Of a DNA stretch of 64,000 nt, positions 22,700-35,936 are shown in pieces. The notes under the pieces are model-generated. The model was not told where the DNA came from, searched no databases, and worked only from the letters and a program-made list of their open reading frames with translations. The DNA is from Takakia lepidozioides (taxonomy: Eukaryota > Streptophyta > Takakiopsida > Takakiales > Takakiaceae). Numbering within the stretch: the stretch's first letter is position 1; every line of letters begins with the position of its first letter. The stretch is from NCBI GenBank assembly GCA_030704615.1, contig CM060732.1:21638001-21702000 (forward strand). Reading direction: 5' to 3'. Position numbers and translations under genes: made by a program.

Positions 22700-25600
22700 C
22701 TAACTGAGGGGACAAAGTGCATTGAGAAGAATGTGCACAAGCATAAGATCTGTAAAGTATCTGCGCCCATTACCTGGGCGCCCATAATGTCCACCATCAC
22801 TATAATTATTATCATAGTGCCAGGGAAATGTTAGATCAAAGGCATCAACAATTTGGGTCGCTGGAGTTTTCTTTAAGAACTTCTCGACCATCACTCGGTT
22901 GAATGCTTCCATCTTTTGAGGGTTTGAAGGCGATCCTCTCACAAATCCTGCTGGCGCTACTGTTGTCCTGTACACCACCGTCGGCCTGTTGTAATCACTG
23001 CTGATGTTGGCTAATACATGTCCCCAAAACTGGGCAGCATTTTCAGCAACTGCACTGAATTCCGCCAACGTATGCCAGTTGTATAATCCATCATGCAGGC
23101 CTGAGTTCAACACCATGGCATCTGGAATTCTCGTCTGATCAGAGTTGTTGCCATGGAAAAGAGAGATGATTTTTTGTTGGAACTGTTGGTTGGCGAGCGA
23201 GGCTAGGCCCAATCCGTTGCTGGACTCGTCATAGTGGCCGTTGAATACATTGGTGAAGGTCACATTCTGCGAAGTGTTTTGTGGGTTCCAATACACCTGC
23301 CATTTAACTGCATGAAGTCAGTAACAACTCAATCAACAGCTGAAGAGTTGCGTTTGAAATATTATAATATAAGTGAGACTCAACAAGAATGAACTAGAAA
23401 TTTAAACTCGAAAGGTCGATTAGTCCCAAAACGATGACCAGTGAATTTACCATTTGTACCTTATGTGATATTCTAGCTTGATCTGTTCCTCGACAACCCA
23501 GGACAAAGGTAAGGAGGTTCCGAATAGTGTCTTGGTGATTTGAATCTCCCCAGAAGAAGAACCACCGCCCCTCCACACACTTCCATGCCTCCTCTCTCTG
23601 ATAAAGATGAAAGCCACAGTGTGCAGAATACCACCACCTGGTAAAACATTCCAGAGATCAATTTGAGTTCAGAAAATGCACCCATTGTTTACACAGTCAG
23701 ATCCTCTTAATTCCTTGGCAATGGTGAATGAGGGGCCTTCCCCCTATTCAAATCCATGACATCTGCCCAGACAAGTCCACCCAAGGCATTTTTGTTCCTG
23801 GAAGGTCAAATAGATCCCATTATAACAATCCAGTTTAATTCCAGCCATTAGGGGGATACATTGATCTCTACACTGTGGCAGTCTTACCCATTGCTCTCCA
23901 GACTGCCCAGGGGACCTTCACACCAAGGAGCCTCACAATCCTCCTTCAAGTCCAAACACAAGTACCTCCCTTGATAATTAACGGGGCAAGTGGCATTGCC
24001 TTTGGATTTGGTCCATCGACCTGACCAAGATCTCTTCATGAAGTCCTTCTTTATGCACAGCTCCAAGTCTGGTGTCTTGAGGGATTTTATCTGGCGTGGG
24101 GGAGGAAAGACAGGCTGGTCAATTGAGGCCACAAACTCTATCTCAAAGGAGATGAGCCATTTGTCTTGCTTCCAGGCTTCAGTGTGATGCTCCAGCCCAT
24201 GGAAATGGGTGAACAAGAGGTTTGCTCGGAAATTGTAAAGGCCTGCAAATCGAGCATCTACCTGCATCACACTTTTTTTATCAGAACGTAATCAATACCA
24301 CAACTTTTGCTCTGAGTACGTCCCAGCAAAGTGACAATCGTGCAGTACTTACGTCACTTGTTACGCAACACAGTATAGGGTCTAGCATGGGAATTATTTA
24401 TTTCAAATGTCACTCTCCACCTTGAAGCAGGACTATGTCATCTTTCGAGTGAAGACTTTGTGCACAAGCTAGTATGGCTGCCGGAAAGTTCCAGCACCCA
24501 GGTTTGATCGGACTTGTCGGCTCGAATTGAGACATGACCCAGCTAACATTTCTCATAACTTGGTGGGGGACTAATTCTACAGGAGTACAATGGAATCAAA
24601 TGGTTTCTGATCATCAAACCCACCTGGAGTCTGACCAAGTAGGATCCGTCGCCCATGTCCATTACAGGAGGCCGTGATTTCCACTTTGTACCTGAACGGT
24701 GGTAGTCTCGGCCCATTGAATCATGCTGATATCAGAGAGTAGGAAGATGTATCTTCTCCTTCAGATTTGATCATTGTGGTTAGAATCTGAAGACTCAGGA
24801 ATAGTGAGGTTTTGATGTACTCACAGTTTTGAACAATTTAGAATGATTCTTGAGCTCTAAGCAGATATAATCAATGGACTACGAAAATGGACAAGTTATT
24901 CTGTAAGTGGCACCCTGCAAGGTCAGAGGGAAAGTGTCTCGATTATCTTGATCCTGATAGCCTGGTGAGGCTAAGTGTATTGATTCTTCATACATGTCAG
25001 TGGGAGGACCATTTTTCCAAGTAGACCTCACTCAAGCACAAGAATTCTTATGTTCATCTTAGTTTTCTGCTTAGTCCGGATGACGAGCCAAATATTTCCT
25101 ATCAAATATTTTAGTCCTCGGAGACCTGAGTAGTACTGAAGATTTCCTATCACGGATCCGTGTATGTGAATTGTACTTACCTCAGATCCTTTGAATGTTC
25201 ATCCTGCCAATATAATCAACATATTTAAGCCATCTGACGTCTTTTGCAATGACATTTGACAACGGCCAAGCAAAAATGGGCAGAGCAAATGTTGGCTTGA
25301 TAGCAGTTAGTCCAAATAAAATAGACTCTGAAAGATGTGTAATTCAGACCATACTTCGATTATGGAGCTATTTATGCATCACTAAACCAAAGGAAAATAC
25401 CGTTGCAGGCATACCCGTGATGTCAGTCTCATAGTAGTCACCCCCGCTGCAGCGTCGGGTCCCAGTTTCAGTGTATGAAACTAATAGCAGGTTATGCACT
25501 CTGTCTGCACGGAGACGAACAGGGCCTTTGATGGAGGGAGATGGAAGTCCAAACAAGAGAGCCCTCTTGGTCTGCTCATGGTGGCACTCTCTGCTGCCAT

Positions 25601-26346
25601 TCTCTTGAATTTGCTTCAACAGCCAGGGTACTGTCTCTTGCCTCCAGTTTGATGAAAATCCAAGTGAAAGAGTCCCCTCCATTCCCTCTCCTATACTTGC
25701 CTCTAAGTGGCGAGGCATCCTTGTCACGGCCGTCACTGTGTATTGGCTGTGAAATTACAGCAAGTGAGGAGGCTTATGCTCTAGAAACGTCTTCATGCGA
25801 CTGACCTACTACTTGGTTCTGTTCAGAGTTCTTGAAAACTAATTCTTGAACCCCACTTTAACGAAGAAACTGTGCACAGCGGGGTAGTCTTCAGATTGTC
25901 GCAACTAGTGCAAGGCTCCTAGTGACAGGAATTGATCTACATGGAGACCCTAAAAATATAGTGCTGAGAAGGGATCTAATATATATGTAGTAATTGAATG
26001 CCCAAGGTGTACATACAGTAAATCGATCGGTTATAATTATGTACATTGCATGTTCAAAGGTTGTTGTCCAGAAGCACTTTTACCTGTCGCGGATCACCAT
26101 ACCAACTGACGCAAAAAGTCTCTGTGATCCATCCTTGGAGAAGAGAACAAAGATGATGCTGCAAAGGAGTGTTGCGCCGATTGTAAGAAGTACTCCAGAG
26201 GGGCAGGAGGCAGTACTCTTAATATTGTGACTGGGAACCTTCTGATCCAATTGAGACAGTACTCCATTGGTTGAGAGGATTTCTTGATTCTTTCCTACGT
26301 CTGCACCTATTGATTGCAGCTTGAACCCCATTTTGGTGCTGCCCAT
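22700..26346 (-). CDS. Type II membrane SGNH/PC-esterase-like protein (NXPE/PMR5-Cas1p related)
   Basis: Six exons fit with every phase matched: 26084-26346, 25415-25746, 24624-24691, 23888-24261, 23451-23637 and 22700-23296, 606 aa. The N-terminus has a single membrane segment at about 51-70 (GVLLTIGATLLCSIIFVLFS) after a short cytosolic tail, as in Golgi type II proteins. Residues about 90-260 resemble an Ig/filamin-like module (CSGGDYYETDITGTKWKSRP, then MGDGSYLVRLQ and AGLYNF). The esterase part has WWYSAHCGF, then FFFWGDSN with the nucleophile Ser near 378, NSGLHD near 472-477, and SDGGHYGRP with Asp 575 and His 578 as the likely Asp-His pair. Plant relatives O-acetylate or de-acetylate cell-wall sugars; that role is inference here. 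Splice sites are canonical (GTAAAA, GTATGC, GTGGGT, GTAAGA, GTAAAT). The ATG at 26346 is the first that leaves the membrane segment intact. Confidence 0.85.
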
Positions 26347-28220
26347 GAGCTTTGACGGAGTTAGAAAAGAAATTTCGTGGGTCAGTACCTTGGCGAGTTG
26401 ATTGGCAATATTTGATAGCTGCCCTCTTGATCTTGTCCAGAGGTCGCATCTGAAACTGAGCTAGAGCTTACATTAATGGAACTCTGACATCTTGCGCTCA
26501 TGTACAACAGCAGCAAGCTTGTGTAGACCTCCGGACTTCAGTTGAAGCAATTCTCTGGTGTAAAGAGCTGGACAGTGGCTCATTTGTTTCTAAGTAATGT
26601 CCTGACTCGAAGATTTATCAATTGCTAGGCAGGAACTGTCAATTAAACATTGGCCTTAAGCTTCTGGTGGTAAGGCCTTGTACGGTTCTAAAGCGTTAAG
26701 TACTCTTACCAGCGTCAGACTCCTGACTCCTACTTTTAAATCACGTTTCTGCATGCATCCATGTGAATAAGTTACAAGGAATTTAACAGTACAAGCTAAG
26801 CTAGGCATCATGGACCCAAACACATCTCCTCTCACTCTCCACGTGCACAAAAAAAGAGAATCTTAGATCGGTTCCAGACTACTTCTTCTTGGTCCGAGCC
26901 TTGTTTCTTGTCCATTTCGTTCCTCCAAATTATGTTTGTGGAGAAGTGATGCTCCATCCCTGGTGTGAAAAGGCTACCTGGGCCATCTTCGTTTCGTCAA
27001 CGGTCTGCGCTATGTTTCGTTCGTTCCTTGTCGTCCTTCACCTCATTCGTCCAGAAGGGCCACCTAACGGATAAGAAATACGGTTATTACTTCGTGCTTC
27101 CGCCGTCTCTCTCTACCAATGTCCCAATGTCCTACATTCCCTCCCTACCAATGTCGTACTCAGAGTTTTTGGGTCCACGAGCGAGGTTTTAGGGGGCTTT
27201 TTTGTGTACTGAGACCCACTGAGGTACATTCAAGAATGCAGTTTAGAATTGTCTTCTTGTGCTGTACACCCCAATTCCAATGCGCGGTAATGTGAATTTG
27301 GAAGCTGACTCTGGGGTTCTTGGAGTACAGACTGAAGCTTAGTTAGACCGATCTATGGTGCTGCTTATCCATACGAAGTACCCGACCTACAGTTTGAGAT
27401 CTCGGCAATAAGTGTACTTACATACCAGCAAAATGGCAGAGCGTGTCAAGAAATGATGAAATAGCGGTATGAAAAGACAACGGTCAACGCAAAGATGACG
27501 GCAGCTTCCGTGTTGAGCATGATTGTTGCGCAAGTCCGATTGCATGTCACTCTGTTCCTCTCTTTCTGTCTCCGTTCCCTGGAAACGTTATTAATTTCTT
27601 CCTTCTAAGTTGTCTCCCTCCGTGGAAGTTGTTGAGTCTGTCACCTGAATGTCTCTAGAAACCGCCATCACAAGCCAGTAGGTAAAGCATAGGTAGGGGC
27701 AAGAATTTTTTTCTATGCGGCTCAATACCGAAAGAACTGAAGCACGTCGCAAATCCAGTCGGAGTTTCTTCACAGCCTTCGATAAGCAGTCACAGACAGC
27801 GTGAATGGCGTGGTGGGCAGGAGAAGGAATTGAAACTACAGTAGACTGCCGAGACTTGTAGTAAGATAGGTGGGAAGAAAGCGGAGCATGACTGGGAGGA
27901 AAGCGTCTGTGAAGCAGGTCAGATCTGGTGAGTTGATCAGTTGAAAATTGCAGAGGATGTCCTTTGCCATATGCGGTAATAATCAAGGAAGTTCTGATGT
28001 TATTTCTGTTTGATCAAGGGGTGAAAAATATACAGGGTCAGGCTGCCCGCATATCAGGCTACTACAATCTTCTTTTCCTCTCTGCATCTGTTAATTGTTC
28101 ATTGATCCCTTCATTACCCCATTTCCATTTGAGATCCCCTCCTCCCTCCCCAAGGTTGTTGAATGACACCACTGCACATTTACTAACTTCTAATCTCCAC
28201 TAGAACCTCTGTGCACAGTC
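26347..28220. other. Upstream flank of the esterase-like gene; no gene seen
   Basis: Probable promoter and 5' leader of the minus-strand gene. The frame at 27986-27591 (131 codons, minus) has no recognised domain. Confidence 0.3.
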
Positions 28221-28222
28221 AA

Positions 28223-28860
28223 TCAACTCCTTGGATGGGGTATCTCCAAGGCCGCCTGCGACGTTTCCCCAAACATAGGTATGGTGGCATCACCCACCTT
28301 TAACCCAAACCCCTCAGTGTCGACATACATGCAAACATTGAGCAACAGTGGGGAAAGGGTACAACCTTGAGCTGCACCTTGATCAATATGGAAGAGACTT
28401 CTGTCCATTGACCGCAACACAAGTTTTGGTGGTCGCATACAGGATGTGAACCATCCTCCACATCTTTCCCATAAAAACAAAAGCCAGAGCTACAACACAT
28501 CATGCGTGCCATAAGCATTTTTTAAATCTAGGAAGAAAAGTGGGCTTTCCTTCTATTTTCCTTCCCTGGATAATCTGGCTTAGAGTGAAGATATGGTTGG
28601 TGCAGCCCCTATGTCTCCAGAAGCCAGCTTGCCCTTCATGAAAACCACCTCTAGACTCCAGATCAACCTCGACATGGGTGCTTATTATCCTACAAAATAG
28701 CTTGCCACCTGCACTGAGAAGCCTGCTGCCCCAATAGTTCCCAGGCTCTTCTCTGTCGCCTTTATTAAGGAGATTGACAAAGACTCCATGTCTCCAACAA
28801 AAGGGCCTCTACCAAAGGTCACCACCATACTTGATTAGCTGGTTGAGAGAGAGGGAGAGA
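28223..28860 (-). pseudogene. RTE-like non-LTR reverse transcriptase fragment
   Basis: Read across frames, the minus strand gives NKGDREEPGNYWGSRLLSAG, GKLFCRIIS, GGFHEGQAGFWRHRGCTNH and IFTLSQIIQGR, then a second block with DQGAAQGCTLSPLLLNV. These match RT blocks 1-2 and 4 of RTE-type elements (GNYRGITLLS, EGQAGFR, QGC.LSP). Stops and frameshifts are frequent, and the YxDD box is not seen. Confidence 0.65.
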
Positions 28861-29492
28861 GGAAAGAAAAGTTGTCGGAGAGTTAGGCGCAGGTGACCAA
28901 GGAGTGGTTGACAAATTACTCCCCATGTAGGACAAATCCATTATTGTCTATAACAAAATAATATAAGCTGAAATTTCAGCATCAGAGAAACCGCGTTGTG
29001 TCACAACTCTAAATCAATACTTCCTTCTATCCTCATCTGTGTTGGACCTTGCACCCACTGAACATCTGGCCAACTCCCCAGTATGGATGCACATAACTTC
29101 AGCCCTAGGAATTACCACCATGGGTATGACCTAACTGCACTAGTTGCCCCATGGGAAGTGCATCGAATTCCCAATACTACAATTTATGAAGAATCTAACT
29201 AATTTAGCGGACTAAACTCCATGTAATCAATGGTTGGCTAACAGGGTTAGGCTAGATGGCGATCTGTGACTGGAGTTCATTGACATTATAATATCCTGCC
29301 AGAGGATTGGAGCAAGATCCTAGTGGGTATTCACAGGGAGAGGGACAAAGAAAGACAATGAAGCCACTTGCATAGCTGAGATTACAATCTCTGGATGTTT
29401 AGCACAATCCAGAGATTCTTTACCCACAAGGAAAAGCACTGAAGTGGAGCAAGTTAACGTGGTCACAAGCTTTCCATGAGAAAACAGACCGC
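28861..29492. other. Unassigned stretch
   Basis: No coding frame or repeat stands out. It lies between the RT fragment and the 3' end of the transporter gene. Confidence 0.3.
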
Positions 29493-32400
29493 TCACTTTG
29501 TTTCCTCCCTTCCAACTTCTATATCCTTGGTATGTTGCTCTAGGCCACTTTTCAACAAGGCAACATCTTCCTCGGTAAAGTCGGCCTCTTTTATGTAGCC
29601 TAATGGAGCTGCCTTTGTCAAGGCTTGTTTGGCTTGCTCAGCGGCCCAGCTGTAGATGAGCATGCCAAGAACCGCCAAAGACATGCCAAGCAGGTTCTTA
29701 ACCGTCAACACTGAGTCAAAGAGTAGCCATCCCAAGGTCAGCACGCACACTGTTTTCATGTGTCCAAGAACCTGCAAACAAGTTCCTCCTTTCAGCTCTT
29801 GTTCCCACTACACAAATTCCCCATGCATGTACCGAGTAAAGAGTGATGTCTGTCACTTGAACAAAAACTAGTTACTCAATGCTCTCATTAACAGGAAGAC
29901 TATGAGTACGCTGGTTTCCCAGATGATTGGCCCATCCTCCGTCATACCACATCCATGACGAATTAAAACTAAACCCTCTCCTCCAAACAGAGCTGTCAAA
30001 CTGATCCAACACTAGCCTAAAGCATCCCCAAAAGGTAACGTAACAAGTGACGAGCTATACCTTCCCCCAGCTTGAATCCAGCCAGAGGTGTTTCAAAGCA
30101 GTCGAAACTAAGATGGCGCAGCACTAGCAATTCAAGTTGTATAGGCATTCTTGCATGTCCATGCCCAGTACTAATGCATCAAAGGCTTAGCATTAGAAGC
30201 ACTCGAGAGTAGCTCTTACAAATCTACTACCCACCCAGTTACATCACTCCGCCAAATTTATTCCTTACTGCAAACAAACCTACTGACCTGGAAGGAGACT
30301 GCAGAGAAGCGGCCGATGCAGAGGTACTGGCTCATGTTGCAGAAGACAGCAAGCAAGCACGATAGAAGAATGAAGAACTGCACCAATAACCACGACATAG
30401 ATGAAACTCTTTGTCAATGCTACTCAACTCCCAGAGGTCCATCCAAGACATTAAGTTGAGCTGCTCCCCACCTCATATGCCCCCCCAATAGAAATGTCCT
30501 ATGCAGCTCTTGAGTTTACTACAGAATCAAGGTTTGCAAGTGCAAGATTTTGCAATCCCCACTGGGTTGAAGCTTTAGATCTGTTTCTAGGGCCACCCAT
30601 CAATGCTGGAGACTTGCAGCAGGGGCGAAGAGAAGAGAGAGATAAACACTCACACATAAACCAGGAGCAATGGAGAGCAGAAGAGTTAGATACTTACAAT
30701 AGCTCCTGCTGAGAATTTGTAGTAGAAAACATTAAGATTATTCAATGAATAATCCACGAACGGTCCCAAGGCCAGCAGTGAAGCAGCCTGGATTGGTGCT
30801 GTTTTGCTCAGGAGCTCAAATGAACCACAATTATGTTTCTTTTGCAACGCGCCAATGTACTGCAAAATGCATAAATCAAATTCAGTAGACATCTTACATT
30901 GCTCTCAAATGATGAACCAACTTTCAATGTCTGAGTTTCAACAAACGTATTCCAGGCAGGTAGGCAGGTTATTACTTGAGCAAGGACTATTCCCTTAGTA
31001 TCCCACAGAGCAGCAGTTGCAAGCAGCCAGTATTGTCGACATTATCTGTGACCAGTGTGTCTTGTTTGCATCCATCGGAGTCCAGCAAACCACAACGGAG
31101 ATGTAAAAGGCCCTGTAAGAAGATACTTGGAATGCATGAGAATAGGAAATGAGAGATTTACAATTTGTTGCAATGATGTAGTAATAACTGCAATCAGAGC
31201 CGCCAACAATCCCTTGAGGTTGATGTGGACATCCGTAACAGTGCACACTCCAACACCAACCATGGTTACAAACACAGCAAGCTTCACCTCTCTCGTGTAG
31301 GTCTTGCTATGCAGCATCCACTCCAACACACAGACCACTGGTATCATACTCAACTTGGAGATCTGTGCACAGAAATACAAAGCACGGGTGTGTAAACAGA
31401 GACATTGACGATAGGCATGGTCTTCTGACAATTTTGAATACAAACTTTCTCCAAAAGGTCACATGTGAAACCTCAAACATGTATCCAGCACTATACATAC
31501 AAAACAGTTCAAAAAGCCAAAGTGATACCATCCAACAAACTTTGAAGACGAGAGAAAACATGATTGGACACTAATCTAAGGACTTGCAATGACTCCTTGC
31601 AGGTAACGCAATGCAAGGTTAGCATGTGAGATTCATAAGGTGGTTCCCTCTGGTCGGGCTTGCACAACTGTCCATGGCGCGCTTTGAGTCAATTATCTGT
31701 ACTAGATTTTTCCTTGACCCCTCATGATTTGATGCTCAGTTCCATGAGCAGCGGCATTGACCAGATCCCATTAGATTTCAGGACATATGGAATAATTACC
31801 AGCAGGACCTACTATATTGCAGACAATTGAAGTCCACACCAAGGTATAGGCAAAACAGGTGGTAGCAGACCTGATAGAAACCAACGGAGTTGAGCATGAG
31901 ACTAAGGTTCATGCCCACGATGGACGTGTTTGATACGAGCGAGAAGAGAAACAAATCCCAAAACGGCACTTGCTTGGACGGCAGATAGCCTAGAGCAGAC
32001 GATATGTAACCCACACTTGCCGTCACGGTGAAATGGAATGCTGTCAACGTTGTGGCTGCACAGAGAAGTAAACAGGTTGACATGAAAATTAGAACCCTAA
32101 CACCTTCGGCAAAGGAATCCATCGGTGTCCCTCTTCATCACCATTATGAAATAAGATCACCTCGGCTTTACTCACCTTAAGTACATTGGTTGTGTCCGGG
32201 ATTGCATAGACTGAAAAGGGGACCTGACAGATGGCGCAATTTTCCTGCGACAATTGCGCTTATAAGGGAGGATTTCATTCAGAGGAAATGCAGAAACCTT
32301 CGGTCGACATGCAAGGTTCACTGACAACACGCACTTCCCGAGTCAACGGAATTTTTCCAAGTGTAGATTTTCTCACCGAACCTAAAATTGTAGCCGCTTG

Positions 32401-32503
32401 CAGACATGACTTGCTTGTTTGCCATGATGATTCCCACAGAGCTGACGATGTTCATCGCCCAAGCACCTGCGTCTGAAACCGCACGCTTCTTCTCTGATGC
32501 CAT
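29493..32503 (-). CDS. URGT: UDP-rhamnose/UDP-galactose transporter family protein (nucleotide-sugar transporter, DMT fold)
   Basis: Six exons join in frame to 347 aa: 32377-32503, 31871-32055, 31162-31362, 30698-30859, 30288-30377 and 29493-29771. The start MASEKKRAVSDAGAWAMNIV and the motif SSVGIIMANKQVMS are typical of plant URGT proteins. Further matches are SLMLNSVGFYQ, KLSMIPVVCVLEWMLHSK, GVGVCTVTDVHINLKG, LLSKTAPIQA, FCNMSQYLCIGRFSAVSFQ and VLGHMKTVCVLTLGWLLFDS. About ten membrane segments are expected, as in Golgi nucleotide-sugar/TPT transporters. The family exchanges UDP-rhamnose or UDP-galactose for UMP in the Golgi to supply pectin and other wall polymers. Donors (GTGAGA, GTCTGC, GTAAAT, GTAAGT, GTCAGT) and acceptors are all usable. 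A longer non-ATG start at 32542 was rejected in favour of the ATG at 32503. Substrate choice cannot be read from sequence. Confidence 0.93.
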
Positions 32504-33025
32504 TTTGGAGCGTCTCCTGTTCGCAATCTTCGTTGCGGTCACAATCGCAGGCCTGGTGATGTTAGAGTGCTTTACACACTATCACAGTCCGTCCAATTAT
32601 GAATTCCTGCCACACCTCAACAGGTAGGCCAGGTTGCGTCTGAGTGGAGACTCAGATCTATAGAATGCAAAGTGCGGTACCGCGCAACGGCCTTGTACTC
32701 TCTATCTACCCGAGGAAACAGATCAAACCTGTGACCACGATTGTGGAGGGAATTGAAGGTCACAACCCTGACCCTCGGCCGGCGAAAGTGTAACAAGATG
32801 TTCCTCGAGCAATTGAAACCGGAAAAAGGCGGTTCTCAGTTGTCAGAAACACAAATGGCTACTCAAACCAAAAAGAGTAGCAGGAAAATCTCTCAATCTC
32901 GACTCTCTTTCCTCTTCTCCTTACCACCATGAATCTGAAAACCTTGAGAGACGCGTGAGAATTCAAGCGAAGAGCAAAGAGACTTAGCCCCGTTGTGCGT
33001 GCAGACTTCGCGGGAACGGAGTCGT
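32504..33025. other. Upstream flank of the transporter gene
   Basis: Expected promoter and leader of the minus-strand transporter. No separate gene was found. Confidence 0.35.
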
Positions 33026-33029
33026 CCAC

Positions 33030-33195
33030 ACCATCTCACTAATCACACTCGTTTAGTAACATACTATTAGCACCTCACTATCTCACTAATCACACTCGCT
33101 TAGTAACATATTAGGAGCACCTCACTATCTCACTAATCACACCCGCTTAGTAATATATTAGTATCACCTCACTATCTCACTAATCACACTCGTTG
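33030..33195. repeat. Tandem repeat, about 47 bp, about 3.5 copies
   Basis: The landmark CTCACTAATCACACTCG recurs at about 33033, 33080, 33127 and 33174. Each unit continues TTAGTAACATATTAG then AGCACCTCACTAT. Further decayed copies trail to about 33260. Confidence 0.85.
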
Positions 33196-34970
33196 GTTAA
33201 TGGCATATTAGCTTACTAATGGCACTCTTTCAGCGACATATGAGTTATCACACTCTTGTTATTGACCGTATTAGCACCTACAGAATTTATTAATAAGTAA
33301 CCCACCGTAGCTGATTAGAGGTGCGGAAGCAGTACAAGTAGGTGCTGATATATTATTTATATATTATATATTATATATGTATATAATATATTATAGAGAT
33401 ATGGGAGAGGTACTGAGTGGGGTGGGTGACGAGCACATGGCACGCGCAGGCATGACAAGGGTCATGGCATGATGGGCATGTCGTGGAGCACGCAGCGCCT
33501 GCTTGGGATGGTCCCACGATGCATTATTTGGTGCTGCATTATTATTATTATTTGCGTGTCAGGCCCGGGAGGGTCACTGTCCACGAACTAGGATAGCTAC
33601 ACTTCACAAATAACATGGGACATGGCCCTGCCCAGCTTATTTTTTCCTCGTTCCTCTTTTTTTTTTTTTTTTAAAGAACAGTTTCCTGAGTTGTTTATTT
33701 TTTCCTGAGTTACAGGGCCTCCGTCCCCTTTCGTTTGAAAATATTAAATAATGAATTGTGAGCAGTCGCTCCCAGGTTTCCTTTTTAAAAAATAAAAATA
33801 AAAATAAATAATAATAAATAAACATGGGATGGTTAGGGCACGGTAGTAGTATCAGGCTGTGACCCTACTTGGGCTTCACGGCTCTCAGCAAGGTTATTTT
33901 TTCCTTGCTCTCTTTAATTTCTGTCCCCTTTGATCTTTACATTTTAAATGTTTCAATTCAAACATAGGACTTTTTTGGCCTGGGAGGCCTTTTTCTTATA
34001 TTTGTATATATGTATGTATACCAATTATCATACTATACCCGGCTATTCATGGGTAATATCCCTATTTTTCCTTTTATTTTGACAGGCACATCGCCCAGTG
34101 ATTTGGCGTCTAATTTGCCAACTCCTATGCATTGGCTTGTGTCGGTCCCTTGTGGTTTTGTCTGCCTGGGGGGGATGCCTCATGGCTCAGAAAGGGGACT
34201 GATTTTGTCCCCCACAAGGATCTGCGATCGCTCAGGGCAGGTTGGCTTCCAAAAGGGAAAAAAAAACAACCAACGGCTGCAGGCCTTGAGGGGGGGAAAT
34301 TAGTCCCCTTTTTGTAGCCCAAAGGTAGCCGGAACTGCAGGGGTTTGAACCCAGCAGATGATACCATGTGCCTGCAAACTTCTTCTTCTTTTCTTCTTTT
34401 TTCTAAAGGCCAAGGTCACCTTAATTTTATAGAAGAACAAATGCATGGAATCCATGCAAGCCTTGCCTGGTTGTATAGATTACTAATCAGTTGTACAGTG
34501 ATTAACTTAATTATGGCCTGAATATTGTGACAAAATCTGCACTAATCCAAGTAACACCTTTGTATAGAAAGTTTCATGCTGGATGAAACCCTAAACTTGC
34601 ACCATTGCTCAGCAATGTGTCTCTATGAATAAGTCTCACAAACATGCACCAACTAGACCATATGAACTACATCCTGTTTACATATTTCATCTATGCAAAT
34701 GGATGAAACATTCCATCCACACCTATCTTGAACTAATTCCCACATGTTCATGTGGCTTCCTCCCTTGACGATGAAACTCCCCATCCTTGCAAATAATCTC
34801 ACAATCCCCATATGGGATGTGGTGAACTCCCAAATTTGGCCCAAAATCTAGCAAAACCATGACTCTATTAGTATCCAAATGCACGTATGCTCCAACATGG
34901 AACCATATGCCCACTGGGGGTCAGAAAACTGGTCCTTTTCTACTCCACCTGCAGCTAGCAAAACATCATG
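33196..34970. other. Low-complexity and unassigned stretch
   Basis: Holds an AT palindromic tract (33345-33395), a poly-T run at 33658-33673 and an A/T-rich stretch at 33780-33825. A minus-strand segment at 34340-34360 contains GGGTTCAAACCC, which resembles a tRNA B box, but no paired A box at the right distance was found. No gene. Confidence 0.4.
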
Positions 34971-34976
34971 TGCAAC

Positions 34977-35936
34977 TCAAACAGTTGTTCCTGACTCTAT
35001 AGTTGGCGTGTTAGGTGCACTTTGAAAACTATTGGAATATGGAAAATATTCTAGCCTCCGTTGCAATTTGTCCTGGTCACATACAAACGCAGTTGTGGGA
35101 ATATCTACATCCCTAGAAGACGATGGATTTGTATAGCCAGTTTGAGGGGGGATATCCTTCAACAACCAATGATGTGCAGATTTGCCTTTGTCCTTGGCTT
35201 TCTATGCCTTGGATCTAGTGTGAGGGGGAGTGAAATCTGCTATTTTCAACTCCTCCCTCCTGTCTACATCTTTACCCAAATCAAGAGTTTGAGAGGGAGT
35301 TTATTTCCCCCCCAAGATCCTTGGCTGCCTCACAGGTGTTGACGTTGTTGGCTGATCCCTGCAAATTGCTAAGTTGAATTTCGGAACAGAGCAACCCACT
35401 GTAGCATACTCGTTCTGGTCCATGGTGGACTGACTTTCCTCTTGCCTCGGATCTCCATACTACACTAGGGACTGACTCGTGGGTTGAGACTGAAGCAACC
35501 ATTCCCTCGAAGCTTTTTGACTTGTTCTCTCCCATGCAGCTTGTTTGATCCCCTTGGACCTCATGATCAGGCCAAATTATCTCTCTAAGTAAACTGTTCA
35601 ACTCAGCTGAGAACCCATCAAACTCTCCTTCACATTTTCTCTCTTCCCACTGAAGTATAAGTCTAGCACATTGCCTTCTAAATAGATGTCTGAAATTGCA
35701 GGGTTTTGGGTGGGCAGGCCACCGAAACTTTCGCTTGGGTTTTGGCAAAGACACCAAATGCTTAGTGTTCAAGCACTTGGCACACCTTAATGCTTGATCT
35801 TTAGTAGCCCCAACTCCAATTATAGCCCAAGCCATTACAATCTGTGTGGCCCCTGAGGGAATGCCATGACCTCCAAGTTCTTTGCTTTCAAATTCAAAAT
35901 GAACAATCTGCCGCACTAACTCTACTCCAGCTGCAC
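34977..35936 (-). pseudogene. Broken open frame of unknown family
   Basis: The minus strand is open from about 35936 to 35281. It encodes VRQIVHFEFESKELGGHG, a Cys pair (CAKC), KRKFRWPAHPKPCNFRHLF and an acidic C-terminal part. The same protein appears to go on in another frame after about 35290 (DVDRREELKIADF, FTPPHTRSK), is cut by a TAG near 35208, and ends at 34977. A possible acceptor (TTTTTGACGCAG) lies just upstream of 35936, so it may once have been spliced. One frameshift and one stop suggest decay. No family was recognised; the TPPHTRSK phrase and the decay hint at a transposon-borne gene, which is inference. Confidence 0.4.

Noticed and set aside
28223-28518. Host gene with Cys-rich secreted product
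   Set aside because: Reading across frames shows reverse transcriptase motifs (QGCTLSPLLLNV), so it is a LINE fragment.
32377-32542. Longer N-terminus of the transporter starting at 32542
   Set aside because: The codon there is GTG; the ATG at 32503 opens with the family's normal N-terminus.
34125-34380. tRNA-derived SINE
   Set aside because: GGGTTCAAACCC resembles a B box, but the only A-box-like sequence is about 12 bases away, too close, and the A/G-rich tract is on the wrong side for a tail.
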